Below are positions 16,301-24,107 of a stretch of DNA of 64,000 bases, piece by piece (positions within the stretch are counted from its first letter, which is position 1; each line of letters begins with the position of its first letter). This stretch comes from Treponema sp. GTDB lineage: Bacteria; Spirochaetota; Spirochaetia; Treponematales; Treponemataceae. Below the pieces are notes generated by a model, which made no database searches, was not told the origin of the DNA, and worked only from the letters and a program-made list of their open reading frames with translations. Position numbers and translations under genes: made by a program. Location: assembly GCA_012520945.1 (NCBI GenBank), contig JAAYNH010000010.1, forward strand, positions 57,752-121,751, given 5' to 3'.

Positions 16301-17230
16301 AATGAAACAATTGATAAAATTAATGAGCGTATTAAAAACTTTGAAAAGCAAACTCAACTTTTTACAAAGGCTGATGAACTAAAAGATGAGTTGTTAAATG
16401 ACATTGAACTTTTAAATAATGATATTCAAAAAATAGAATCGTTTCAAAATACTTTTGATAATTTGCAGTCTCAAGTGAAAAAACTTCGTGATGCGGAAGA
16501 GGAAGTGAGCAAAAAACTTTTGAAATTTAATTCTGAAAAAAAACAAATTGATTCAATGGAAAAAGATTTTAATAAATTGCTTTTTCTTTCAAATACAATT
16601 GATTCGCGCATGACTGAAATGCAAATAGCAAGTGATGAGCTTGAGTCTTTGCAAATTGAAGTTAGAATTTATAATGAGCGTTTGAATGATGTTTCAACTC
16701 GATTTGAAAGGCTTGAAAAAAAAGTACCTGTTTTAGATTCCACAATGGAAGGTGTAAGCAAAACATTTGAAGATTTGCAATTAATTGAAAAGCGTTTGGA
16801 AAAATGTAATGAAGATTTTCAGGAGTTGCCGGAACAAGTTGCAGGTTTACAACAAAATGTAGAAAAAATAATGATTAATTCGGATAAAATAAAAAATGCT
16901 GTAGAAAAACTTGATAGTCTAGAAACTTTGGTGATGCAAACGGGTGCGCAAATTCAAGATTTGCAGGAGCAAAAAAAATTGATTGATGAAACTGAAGAAC
17001 ATTTAACGGAAATGAAAAAAGAAGCAGACAAGGGAATAAAGCTAATTCAAAGAATTACACAGAGTAAAAAGCTAACAGATGAATATTCAAAACATGCACC
17101 TTCCGTTTCTGAAGTTGAAAATGTACGCAACTTAAAAAATAATTATGGTTATTCAAATGAGCAAATTGCAAAGAGTTTGAATATGCCTTTGGCTATTGTA
17201 GAGCTAATTTTGAATCTGCCCCCTCAGTAA
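13400..17230 (+). CDS. Giant spirochaete coiled-coil protein (SpiroCoCo-like)
   Basis: 1276 residues. A short N-terminal hydrophobic anchor (about 1-20, ILNIITLILCVALVFVFRY) precedes more than 1200 residues of almost uninterrupted charged coiled coil with no Pro-rich breaks. It ends in a small HTH-like domain (about 1235-1272; NYGYSNEQIAKSLNMPLAIVELIL). This layout matches the coiled-coil proteins annotated as SpiroCoCo in spirochaetes. Residues 317-481 consist of 15 back-to-back 11-residue units. A structural or cytoskeletal envelope role is likely but inferred. GGTGGGA lies 5-6 nt before the ATG. It converges on ispF with 8 nt between stops. Confidence 0.85.
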   Translation: MILNIITLILCVALVFVFRYMDKNNKSMDKVRRFADKSKEELDEYFKERVSLLQNSGVELDTKQSVSVATVIRLEELYNKFSKEAKAIEEKIALIDKMEERIVSYDKLMQDLANMTTHVETNLLRIKKESNIIDKLDEKLSSQKKNIDLLVAKIPQVEAEFSKTNAEQLKKVGENLLKVYKEEAQKIETSTNMAVQKNDEILASIRNEFARAFEEAATHADKLEKTSFQNLQVKADERIKKHQAVVENLVAQLKNHLQSEQVALQEKAKKSQQEFLRLESETSHFSEKISATVLKSKAVLEKLVGDLVETKEKIAKELSDVIEKHDFQIAEFTEKHELDITQLKEKQESDIAQLNEKQESDITQLNEKLSGNIIDTTEKLSGDFNLTTQRLSSELADAIEKYDLQIAEFTEKQDTNFSELTERYDAQIVILRDRLNGNIGEMEEKLDSSIVQMEMKLNSEMSNVSSNLEKSVEEVTEKISGEKSKLASIFGNNISEIRKHFEAEMIDVNSHINSEATKMHEQLNNEVKRLENQSEEIVKKLLSAHEQKAVDYFEKLDSQLDDYKNDVLYRYQSFENIISDTDELEKSLRNVMEDISSRVENQFTIFTQGQEKKQNEFSQQLLESADELSEKMASLEGELNELKQRAYDNVSEKLVGFEDSFFEDLAKRADEITVKMEQWRSDFDDKLDELSISVEDARKESENTCMEDIKERLALISDKLSENCERMEESISAKDESLREKIEGYDTQLQMFTEEYRAELERTKQTMNNYVHDEFDSFVAFSKETIVKGEKQIADKLADIEKNLSHTRENAELEIQSVRDDFALWKERLDSQLDEINEVFETKANGLTQKASELILEIENVFKNDVKSFNDRTREQQNKIIEELQNVSMEHSETLVTYQKTADEYIADFKAAYEQMLVDNQNKIKEQTQDLDTKLRAVKTSIQELSNKNDKDQQKMIMKMQNDANSINETIDKINERIKNFEKQTQLFTKADELKDELLNDIELLNNDIQKIESFQNTFDNLQSQVKKLRDAEEEVSKKLLKFNSEKKQIDSMEKDFNKLLFLSNTIDSRMTEMQIASDELESLQIEVRIYNERLNDVSTRFERLEKKVPVLDSTMEGVSKTFEDLQLIEKRLEKCNEDFQELPEQVAGLQQNVEKIMINSDKIKNAVEKLDSLETLVMQTGAQIQDLQEQKKLIDETEEHLTEMKKEADKGIKLIQRITQSKKLTDEYSKHAPSVSEVENVRNLKNNYGYSNEQIAKSLNMPLAIVELILNLPPQ
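14414..14512 (+). repeat. 33-bp in-frame tandem repeat (3 units) inside the coiled-coil gene
   Basis: Three consecutive 33-bp units at 14414-14446, 14447-14479 and 14480-14512, each starting GATATT and encoding DI(T/A)QL(K/N)EK plus four more residues. They are the most DNA-similar part of the larger 11-residue protein repeat and could change copy number by slippage or recombination. Confidence 0.8.
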
Positions 17231-17238
17231 AAAAATAT

Positions 17239-17715
17239 TTAGTATCGTGATAAAAGGCAAATTGCTTGGCAGGCTACTGCATTGCTTTGTCCTATGTCAC
17301 CGAGTTTTTCTCCTGTTTTTGCTTTTACAAAAATATTATCGATTGTGCATTCTAAAATTTGTGCAATCGATTTTCGCACTTCATCACGGAACGGCAAAAA
17401 CTTGGGGGTTTCTAAGTGTATGATACAATCGATGTTTTCAATTTGCCAACCATCTGCTTTTACTTTTTGCCAAGCAGTTTTTAGTAAAAGCTTTGAGTCA
17501 GCATTTTTCCATTTATGGTCTGTGTCAGGAAAAAAAGAACCTATGTCTCCAAGACAACTTGCACCTAGGAGAGAGTCGATGATAGCATGTAAAAGCACAT
17601 CTCCGTCAGAGTGACCGTCTTCTCCTTTGTGAAAAGGAAGAATCACACCGCCTAAAACGAGAGGACGGTTTTCAACTAATCTATGCAAATCATAGCCCAA
17701 ACCAATTCTGAGCAT
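17239..17715 (-). CDS. ispF: 2-C-methyl-D-erythritol 2,4-cyclodiphosphate synthase
   Basis: MEP-pathway enzyme that cyclises CDP-methylerythritol 2-phosphate for isoprenoid (undecaprenol, quinone) precursors. 158 residues, normal length. Zinc ligands are seen in GYDLHRL and HSDGDVLLHAIIDSLLGA, followed by DIGSFFPDTD. The C-terminal GDIGQSNAVACQAICLL is the region that binds the cytidine and isoprenoid parts. It stands alone, not fused to IspD, 3 nt downstream of carD, so CarD and IspF are co-transcribed. Confidence 0.95.
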   Translation of the reverse strand: MLRIGLGYDLHRLVENRPLVLGGVILPFHKGEDGHSDGDVLLHAIIDSLLGASCLGDIGSFFPDTDHKWKNADSKLLLKTAWQKVKADGWQIENIDCIIHLETPKFLPFRDEVRKSIAQILECTIDNIFVKAKTGEKLGDIGQSNAVACQAICLLSRY

Positions 17716-17718
17716 TTA

Positions 17719-18342
17719 TTAATCTTTATCTCCATCATCGTCAAAGTCATCATTTTCTGAGTCATTTGAATCATCGATAAAATCATCATCATCGTCATCG
17801 TCAAAAACTTTGCTAGTTGATTGAGACTTTGAATATACAACGCCAAAGGGTTCAAGTTTTGCATGAATCATAGCTTCAATTTCAGACATTGGTTTATCTA
17901 ATGAAAAAGAAAGTTCATCTTCTAACAGTTTTTTGGCAGAGTCGTAAAGTTTACGTTCCATAATCGGTAATTCTTTGATTTTACTACGATGATATAAACA
18001 ACGAACAACTTTTGCTATGTCATTAACACTACCACTTTTGAGTAAATCCAGATTCATTTGATAACGTAATTTCCAGTCGCTTGTAATCGGTTCGAAATTT
18101 TCGCCAAGCACGTCAATTGCTTGTAGCGCTTCTTCGGGAGAAACTATGGCACGAATACCCAATTCGTCACATTTTTCAACAGGGACCATGATTACCATAT
18201 CGGTAACTTCAATGTAAATTACGTAATATAAAAGAGTTTGTTCTCTGAATGTTTTCTCTTTAATTTCTGTGATTTTACCAACACCTTGAGAAGGATAAAC
18301 AATTTTTTGGTTAACCTTATATGCGGTTTTTGCTGTTTTCAT
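17719..18342 (-). CDS. carD: CarD/CdnL-family RNA polymerase-binding regulator with acidic tail
   Basis: 207 residues. The N-terminal CarD/TRCF-RID domain (KIVYPSQGVGKITEI, then YYVIYIEVTDMVIMVPVEK) contacts the RNA polymerase beta subunit. The C-terminal helical domain (about 70-165; ITSDWKLRYQMN, LYHRSKIKELPIMERKLYDSAKKLL) binds promoter DNA just upstream of the -10. The last 30 or so residues are almost all Asp/Glu/Asn/Ser, an acidic tail not found in short CarD proteins. CarD stabilises open complexes and often controls rRNA and growth genes. First gene of carD-ispF, with its own promoter. Confidence 0.92.
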   Translation of the reverse strand: MKTAKTAYKVNQKIVYPSQGVGKITEIKEKTFREQTLLYYVIYIEVTDMVIMVPVEKCDELGIRAIVSPEEALQAIDVLGENFEPITSDWKLRYQMNLDLLKSGSVNDIAKVVRCLYHRSKIKELPIMERKLYDSAKKLLEDELSFSLDKPMSEIEAMIHAKLEPFGVVYSKSQSTSKVFDDDDDDDFIDDSNDSENDDFDDDGDKD

Positions 18343-18350
18343 ATGTCATT

Positions 18351-18379
18351 ATTGTATCATAGAAATTCGTTTTTGACAA
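18351..18379 (-). promoter_or_regulatory. carD promoter inside the 3' end of the upstream gene
   Basis: Minus strand: TTGTCA (18379-18374, 5/6), 17 bp, TACAAT (18356-18351, 5/6), then 8 nt to the carD ATG. No Shine-Dalgarno, so the mRNA should have a leader of 0-2 nt. The -35 lies in the last codons of the OppA-like gene. Confidence 0.6.
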
Positions 18380-19916
18380 TTATCAAATTTTGTTCACTTT
18401 CTTTAAAAAACATATATTTAAATGGATGTATGTCCAAAGAATTATTGTACCAGCCGTCTAAAACAGAATAGTCAACAAAATTTAGTGAAACCGGATGAGA
18501 AATTGGTATAATTACACCCTTGTTTAACAGTTCTTCTTCCGCTTCGGCTAATTTTTCATATCGTTTTGCTTCGTCGGTAATTTCTTCAGCTTCTTTAATT
18601 AAATTATCAAAAGTAGTTGAGTCCCATTTTGATTCATTCAAAGTAGAACCGCCGCGAAATAATTCTAAAAAAGCCATTGGATCAGGGAAGTCGCCAATCC
18701 ATGTATATGTAAAAATATCAGCATTCCAGCCTGAAATGGAATCAAGATAGCGATTTATGGGAGTTTTTTGAATCATAAAATTAATATTAAGCAATTCACA
18801 TGCTTCTTGCAAAACTTTTGCTTGTTTACGCATATATTCATTTTCTGAAATTGCAAATGTAAGTGTAATATCTTTATTAGTTAAATTTAATTCTTTTTTA
18901 GCATTTTCAAGCAAAGTTTTTGCATATTCAATATCGGTATCTCCTATTTCTGCAACATCAGGATAACCGAAAAGAGGAACCAAAAGTGTGCCGGCGGGAA
19001 CTAAACTTCCGCTTCGTAATTCATTCCAGTTTAGTGCATAAAGTAAGGCATTGCGTGCATTTTCATTTGTCCAAGGTTGGTTTTGTGCTTTGAAAAATAA
19101 ATATTCGGTGCCAAATTGTGTTCCAATTGTTATTGTGCTTTTATCGATTATTTGTTCTATATTTGCAGTGCCGTCAATCCAATCTACTTTTCCTGCATTA
19201 AGCAAAAAAACATTTTCTTCTTTGTCAGAAGAAAGCATAATGGAAATTCCGGGCAAAGCAACATTTTTTTCGTCCCAATAATGCTCATTTTTTTTCAATT
19301 CAAAACCTGTTTTAGTTTGACTTTCCAGTTTGAAAGCTCCGCTGTAAACATTTTCTTTTGTGCTAACAACAGAAAATGCATGATGACACAATATTTTAGG
19401 TAGATGCTTTGTCGGTTTTTTTAATCGTAATACAAGTGTATTTTCATTTGGAGTCGATATGCCTAAAATTGATTTATCTTTTTTTCCTGTTCGAAATTCT
19501 TCAGCCCCAACAATGCAATCCAAAAGTGAGGCAAAAGGAGCATTTGTTGACGGCATCAAAAGCTTTGTCCAGGATTCTAATATGTTATTTGATGTGATTT
19601 TTGAGCCGTCAGAGAATTTTGCATCGGAACGTAATGTAAATGTCCATGTTAATTTATTTCGCGAAACTTTGTAATTTTCTGCAATGGCGTCCACAGGTTG
19701 AAGTGTTTCAGGATGATATGAAAACAAACCTTCGTATAAGGCATTCATTAACTGTGCTTCACTACTATAATTAGATGTATGTGGGTTCATATTATATTCA
19801 AAGTCTGCACAAATCATGTTCAAATTACGTTGTAAATTTTTATCGAATTGTGCAAAAAGAAAATAATTGCCAAAAAATATAGATAAAAAGAGAATAGATA
19901 TAATTTTTTTATACAT
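18357..19916 (-). CDS. Peptide/nickel ABC transporter substrate-binding protein (OppA-like)
   Basis: 519 residues with a non-lipidated signal peptide (MYKKIISILFLSIFFGNYFLFA, cleavage before QFD). The family 5 solute-binding signature is present: LMNALYEGLFSYHPETLQPVDAIAENY, then WTFTLRSDAKFSDGSKIT. Such proteins capture oligopeptides in the periplasm for an ABC importer. No permease or ATPase gene is nearby, so its partners are elsewhere. Its start overlaps the end of the unknown gene upstream by 8 nt, which indicates translational coupling with that gene. Confidence 0.9.
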   Translation of the reverse strand: MYKKIISILFLSIFFGNYFLFAQFDKNLQRNLNMICADFEYNMNPHTSNYSSEAQLMNALYEGLFSYHPETLQPVDAIAENYKVSRNKLTWTFTLRSDAKFSDGSKITSNNILESWTKLLMPSTNAPFASLLDCIVGAEEFRTGKKDKSILGISTPNENTLVLRLKKPTKHLPKILCHHAFSVVSTKENVYSGAFKLESQTKTGFELKKNEHYWDEKNVALPGISIMLSSDKEENVFLLNAGKVDWIDGTANIEQIIDKSTITIGTQFGTEYLFFKAQNQPWTNENARNALLYALNWNELRSGSLVPAGTLLVPLFGYPDVAEIGDTDIEYAKTLLENAKKELNLTNKDITLTFAISENEYMRKQAKVLQEACELLNINFMIQKTPINRYLDSISGWNADIFTYTWIGDFPDPMAFLELFRGGSTLNESKWDSTTFDNLIKEAEEITDEAKRYEKLAEAEEELLNKGVIIPISHPVSLNFVDYSVLDGWYNNSLDIHPFKYMFFKESEQNLIIVKNEFL

Positions 19917-21327
19917 TTGTAATTCCTAATTTTTTAAGTTGATTTTGTTCATCAACAAAAGCCGAATATTCAGCTTTTCTTTGGTTTGATTTTATTAAAA
20001 TATTTTTGACAGTGGTAATTTCCATTTTTATACCTTTCACTTTTACGCGATTTAAAGGCATTGGTGTATTTTTAAAATATTCATCTAAAGCATTTAATGT
20101 AATTAATAGACGTTGGCATTCACTTAAATGTTTTGTTAAGAATTCCAATATCTTTTCATCTTGTAATGTTTTAATTTTTTGATAATTAGGTGAATTTTTG
20201 ATAGTCAAGGAAGCATAATAGCGAGTACGTTTTACAAGGTTCGTTGCAAATTCATGGTAATCGAGTGATTCAACTCTTTGTGTTTGTGTCATTGATTCGG
20301 AAATTGTGATTTTATAAATCACCGGTGGTTCACTTTTGTTAAAGGCTTTGCGCATAAGAGCCTTAAATTTATCCCAAAAAGAGTTATGTTCACTATCCAG
20401 GAGTTTTTTATTTTCTTCAATTTTTGCAGAAATTTGCTCCAGTTGAGGATAAATGCTTGCTAACGTTCTGATTGCATCCATCAAATAGTTTTTAGTATTT
20501 ATTTTGCGTTCTTTCTTTTTAACAACTTCTTGTTTTACAGCCATTTTATTTAAAATAGCTTGACGTAAAGTTTCTTTTTCACTGCTAAAATCTTCTTGGA
20601 TTATTTCTTCAATTAATTCTGAATAATATGATGTTTTACGCATTGCAGTAGGAAAATGCTTGCGAATAAATATTACAGCATCATCCGGTGAGCCACCGTG
20701 ATTACCCGGATAGTCCGGCATAACTAAAATATTTTTACGGACATTTGCTTTGTAAGCTTCTTTTTGAAAATCCGTTAACTCTTTTAGGATGCCATTAATG
20801 GTTGTAAGGCTTTTTGAAGCGTGGCTTAAACTGTCATTGATAATACTAACGGAAATGGTGTCGCTACCTAAACGTATACTATGAAGCATTTCTGCTAATC
20901 CACGTGTGTTTGGTCGTGAGGAAGTAGGTACCATAGCAGTCCATTGAAAAGAATTATTTAGTGCTAATAATTTTTTGATTTTGTCAACATTAATTGATGA
21001 AACTGAAAATTTCATATAATTTGAAATAAAGTCCAACATGCTGTCGTAGTCTGAAAGACGCGAGCCGATTATTAATGAACGTTCATTATCTGCAAAAGGA
21101 GTTTCGTCCGGAATGGCAATGTCGGAAATTTTTTTATCATGTTTGTATGGATCTTCTAAAATGGAACCTTTTTTGAGTAAAATTTTTGCTAAGTTTTGTA
21201 CATATGACTGTAAATCGCGATATTCGGTTAAAAGTCGTGGAAGCTCCACGTTATCATACCATTGCGTTTTTATTTCTATGGCAGTTAGTAAATCAGTCAA
21301 GAATGTATAATTTTCAGTTTCGGACAT
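19909..21327 (-). CDS. Conserved-looking protein of unknown function
   Basis: 472 residues, mostly alpha-helical, no signal peptide or membrane segment, so cytoplasmic. I do not recognise a family. Visible features: a Ser/Thr-rich central part, the segment MPDYPGNHGGSPDDAV (about 240), a Lys/Glu-rich helical stretch (about 270-300) and a C-terminal helical bundle. ATG at 21327 (MSETENY) is preferred over the ATG at 21333 because a promoter -10 lies 6 nt before it. It is coupled to the OppA-like gene by an 8-nt overlap, so the two products are likely to be related in function. Confidence 0.7.
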   Translation of the reverse strand: MSETENYTFLTDLLTAIEIKTQWYDNVELPRLLTEYRDLQSYVQNLAKILLKKGSILEDPYKHDKKISDIAIPDETPFADNERSLIIGSRLSDYDSMLDFISNYMKFSVSSINVDKIKKLLALNNSFQWTAMVPTSSRPNTRGLAEMLHSIRLGSDTISVSIINDSLSHASKSLTTINGILKELTDFQKEAYKANVRKNILVMPDYPGNHGGSPDDAVIFIRKHFPTAMRKTSYYSELIEEIIQEDFSSEKETLRQAILNKMAVKQEVVKKKERKINTKNYLMDAIRTLASIYPQLEQISAKIEENKKLLDSEHNSFWDKFKALMRKAFNKSEPPVIYKITISESMTQTQRVESLDYHEFATNLVKRTRYYASLTIKNSPNYQKIKTLQDEKILEFLTKHLSECQRLLITLNALDEYFKNTPMPLNRVKVKGIKMEITTVKNILIKSNQRKAEYSAFVDEQNQLKKLGITNV

Positions 21328-21333
21328 ATCCAT

Positions 21334-21362
21334 ATTATGAAATATAATTGAAAATTTATCAA
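21334..21362 (-). promoter_or_regulatory. Promoter of the unknown-OppA operon, predicting a leaderless mRNA
   Basis: Minus strand: TTGATA (21362-21357, 5/6), 17 bp, CATAAT (21339-21334, 5/6), then 6 nt to the ATG at 21327. No Shine-Dalgarno at normal spacing. Confidence 0.6.
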
Positions 21363-21460
21363 CTGAAAAGTATTAATATAATATTAATTTATATGTATAA
21401 GAAGGTTTGTAAAAGTATTGTATAATGTAAAACCTGTAATTGCTAAAAATGTTAAAAAGT

Positions 21461-21484
21461 TGTATACTTTTTTAAAAGTATGCG
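21461..21484 (+). promoter_or_regulatory. Hairpin in the thrS leader
   Basis: ATACTTTT (21464-21471) and AAAAGTAT (21474-21481) form a perfect 8-bp inverted repeat with 2 nt between, extendable by three pairs including G-U. It lies 33 nt before the thrS start, downstream of a TATAAT at 21421-21426. It may be an operator or an mRNA hairpin. No T-box sequence is visible. Confidence 0.35.
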
Positions 21485-21517
21485 CAGGTTGTAACTGTGA
21501 TACTAAAGGAAGTTATT

Positions 21518-23278
21518 ATGTTAAAAGAAAATCAAAATGAAATTTCTAAAATAGAGTTAATTCGTCATAGTACTGCCCACGTTATGACAGAAGCTGTTAT
21601 GAAATTGTTTCCGGGAACAAAAATTGCCATAGGGCCTGCAATCGACACAGGTTTTTATTATGACTATGAATTAAGTCGTCCTATTAAAGAAGAAGATTTA
21701 GCTGAAATTGAAAAAGAAATGAGACGAATAATTTCAGGTAATCACGATTTTATTCGTAAAGAGCTTTCAAAAGAAGAAGCATTGAAATTTTTTGCCGATC
21801 AGCCTTATAAAATTGAGTTGATTAACGATTTACCGGAAGGTGAAACAATCTCAACATATACGCAAGGTGGTTTTACAGATTTGTGTCGCGGTCCGCACGT
21901 TGCAAATACAAAAGAAATAAATGCACAGGCTTTTAAATTGATGAAAACTGCAGGAGCATATTGGAGAGGTGATGTTTCGCGTCCAATGCTTACTCGTATT
22001 TACGGAACGGCTTTTGAAAAACCGAACGAACTAAAAGATTATCTAAATATGTTAGCCGAAGCGGAAAAGCGTGATCACAGAAAACTAGGAAAAGAATTGG
22101 ATTTGTTTCATATTGATGATGAAAATCCAGGTGAAATTTTTTGGCATCCGAATGGTTGGATGATTTATTCTATAATAAAAGATTATGTTCGTGATAAAAT
22201 TCGCAACGATGGATATGTTGAAGTAAATACACCTTTTGTGATGCCGCGTTCTTTGTGGGAACGAAGTGGTCACTGGGAAAAATATAAAGAAAATATGTTT
22301 GTTACGGAAAGCGAAAAACGTCTTTTTGCTTTAAAACCAATGAATTGTCCGGGACACGTTGAAATTTTTAAAAATCGTTCCCGTTCATATAAAGATTTGC
22401 CACTACGTATGGCTGAATTCGGTTCGTGTACACGTAATGAAGCAACAGGTGCTTTACATGGAATTATGCGTGTACGTGGTTTTGTTCAAGATGATGCTCA
22501 TATTTTTTGTATGGAAGAACAAATTTCCGATGAAGTTGAAAAATTTTGTAAACTTTTAATAGATATGTATAAAGACTTTGGCTTTAATGAAGATAAGATC
22601 ATTGTAAAGTTTTCAACACGACCGGAAAAACGAATTGGTAGTGATGAAGATTGGGATAGAGCTGAAGCCGCACTGGCAGATGCATGTAAACAAACGGGTT
22701 TGGATTATGAACTTCAGTCGGGTGAAGGTGCATTCTACGGTCCAAAACTTGAGTTTACTTTGATAGATGCGTTGGGACGTCAATGGCAATGTGGAACGAT
22801 TCAAGTCGACTATCAGTTACCGAGTATTCAAAGATTGAATGCGGAATATGTAGGAGATGATAATGCAAAACATAATCCTGTAATGCTTCATAGAGCTGTT
22901 TTAGGTTCTTTGGAAAGATTTATCGGTATTCTTATTGAAAACTATGCAGGAGCATTTCCTACATGGTTGCATTATCAACAGGTTGTTGTTGTTCCTGTTG
23001 CACCGAATTTTAATGATTATGCACAAAAAGTCTGTGAGCAGCTAAAAGTATCCGGTATTCGTGTTAAAGCAGATTTAAGTAATGACCGCATGAATGCAAA
23101 AATTCGTGTTGCACAATGTGAAAAAATTCCATATATGTTAGTTGTAGGCCAAAAAGAAATGGATGACGGCACAGTTACGGTTCGTTTCCGCGATGGTAGG
23201 CCTCAAAGTGTTTTGTCCATAAGTGATTTTATTGCGTATGTGCAGGAAAAAGTTGCAACACACTTTGTAGGAATATAA
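21518..23278 (+). CDS. thrS: Threonyl-tRNA synthetase lacking the N-terminal TGS domain
   Basis: Class II aminoacyl-tRNA synthetase, 586 residues. Editing domain: [12 protein letters not shown], then CRGPHV. Catalytic domain: MNCPGHV with the zinc Cys, motif 2 region [23 protein letters not shown], motif 3 [16 protein letters not shown]-terminal anticodon-binding domain follows. The protein begins directly at the editing domain; E. coli ThrRS (642 residues) has about 60 more residues (TGS domain) first. The ATG at 21518 is chosen over a GTG at 21497 because AAAGGAAG lies just upstream. Confidence 0.95.
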   Translation: MLKENQNEISKIELIRHSTAHVMTEAVMKLFPGTKIAIGPAIDTGFYYDYELSRPIKEEDLAEIEKEMRRIISGNHDFIRKELSKEEALKFFADQPYKIELINDLPEGETISTYTQGGFTDLCRGPHVANTKEINAQAFKLMKTAGAYWRGDVSRPMLTRIYGTAFEKPNELKDYLNMLAEAEKRDHRKLGKELDLFHIDDENPGEIFWHPNGWMIYSIIKDYVRDKIRNDGYVEVNTPFVMPRSLWERSGHWEKYKENMFVTESEKRLFALKPMNCPGHVEIFKNRSRSYKDLPLRMAEFGSCTRNEATGALHGIMRVRGFVQDDAHIFCMEEQISDEVEKFCKLLIDMYKDFGFNEDKIIVKFSTRPEKRIGSDEDWDRAEAALADACKQTGLDYELQSGEGAFYGPKLEFTLIDALGRQWQCGTIQVDYQLPSIQRLNAEYVGDDNAKHNPVMLHRAVLGSLERFIGILIENYAGAFPTWLHYQQVVVVPVAPNFNDYAQKVCEQLKVSGIRVKADLSNDRMNAKIRVAQCEKIPYMLVVGQKEMDDGTVTVRFRDGRPQSVLSISDFIAYVQEKVATHFVGI

Positions 23279-23297
23279 AAAAAAATCGATTTTTTTT
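23278..23297. terminator. Weak palindromic A/T hairpin after thrS
   Basis: Eight A residues, TCGA, eight T residues directly after the thrS stop codon. All-A/T pairing makes it weak as a terminator, but its position and T run fit termination before the promoter at 23317. Confidence 0.3.
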
Positions 23298-23316
23298 GAA
23301 GAATTATTGTAAAAAA

Positions 23317-23345
23317 TTGACAAATAAAGCAATGCGTGCCATAAT
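23317..23345 (+). promoter_or_regulatory. Strong consensus promoter of the LPP20-like lipoprotein
   Basis: Perfect TTGACA (23317-23322), 17 bp, CATAAT (23340-23345, 5/6). Transcription should start near 23352, giving a leader of about 80 nt with a hairpin at 23399-23416 and AAGGAG at 23421-23426. Suggests high expression. Confidence 0.7.
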
Positions 23346-23398
23346 TATAGTGGTGCATTAGAAAGAAGGTTGCATCATTAAAATATAACCATAATTAA

Positions 23399-23416
23399 TT
23401 CAAGTTATTACTTGAG
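23399..23416 (+). promoter_or_regulatory. Leader hairpin just upstream of a ribosome binding site
   Basis: TTCAAGT, TATT loop, ACTTGAG: a 7-bp stem (one G-U) ending 4 nt before the AAGGAG of the lipoprotein at 23433. Could stabilise the mRNA or tune translation. Confidence 0.4.
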
Positions 23417-23432
23417 TTTTAAGGAGATTTTT

Positions 23433-24026
23433 ATGAAAAAAACATTGGGAATTTTGTGTTTACTTTTAATAGCATTCACAATTATCGGTTGTGGTTCAAA
23501 ACCAGCAAAGGAACAAGTTATTCTTGGTAAAGATGGAACACCTCGTCCGGATTGGGTTAAAATAATGAGCAAGGCGGGTACCGACATTCACTATGAAGTT
23601 GGATACGGTAAGCTTTCAAATTTTGCAACATCACAAAAGAAAGCAGAATCGGATGGACGCAATAAAATTGCATTGTGGATTCAAGCAGATGTTAATTCAG
23701 TTCTTAAAACATATACTCAAGATTCGGGAATTGGTGATCAGCGTGAATTAATTGAATTTATGGAAGAAGTTTCAATGCAAACTGCAAAAGCATCAATTTC
23801 CGGGGCCACAATTGAAGATAACTGGGAAGACAAGGAAGGCGGAGTTTATGTTCTTATGTCATATGATGTAAACAAAGCTGCAGTAAACTTTGAAAATCAA
23901 TTAAAATCATATCAACGCAATGAATCAGCAGCATTTGCAGAATTTAAAGCACAAGAAGCATTCAAGCAGTTCCAAGTTCAAAATGCAGAAAAAGCTGCCG
24001 ATGAAGAAGCAAAAAATCTTTTTTAA
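23433..24026 (+). CDS. LPP20-like lipoprotein
   Basis: 197 residues with a lipoprotein signal peptide (lipobox IIGC). The mature part begins with a short linker and PRPDWVK, then YEVGYGKLSNFATSQKKAESDGRNKIALWI, the pattern of the LPP20/FlgT-N-like fold seen in many periplasmic lipoproteins. The C-terminal 40 residues are Ala/Glu/Gln-rich helix. The ATG at 23433 is chosen over 23412 because AAGGAG lies 6 nt upstream and the signal peptide then starts properly. It has its own strong promoter and terminator, so it is a single-gene, probably abundant, transcript. Function unknown. Confidence 0.75.
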   Translation: MKKTLGILCLLLIAFTIIGCGSKPAKEQVILGKDGTPRPDWVKIMSKAGTDIHYEVGYGKLSNFATSQKKAESDGRNKIALWIQADVNSVLKTYTQDSGIGDQRELIEFMEEVSMQTAKASISGATIEDNWEDKEGGVYVLMSYDVNKAAVNFENQLKSYQRNESAAFAEFKAQEAFKQFQVQNAEKAADEEAKNLF

Positions 24027-24050
24027 TATTCTTTCAGTTTGATAAAATAG

Positions 24051-24087
24051 ACGCACCTTGCAAAAAAATGCCCGGTGCGTTTTTTTT
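24051..24087. terminator. Intrinsic terminator after the LPP20-like gene
   Basis: ACGCACC (24051-24057) pairs with GGTGCGT (24074-24080), with an inner GCA/TGC, followed by TTTTTTT. It separates convergent genes. Clear on the plus strand; on the minus strand the trailing T run is poor. Confidence 0.85.
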
Positions 24088-24107
24088 GTATAATTTGATA
24101 AAGCAAT

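Noticed and set aside
21421-21517. T-box or attenuator in front of thrS
   Set aside because: No T-box sequence, no terminator/antiterminator pair; only a short A/T hairpin.
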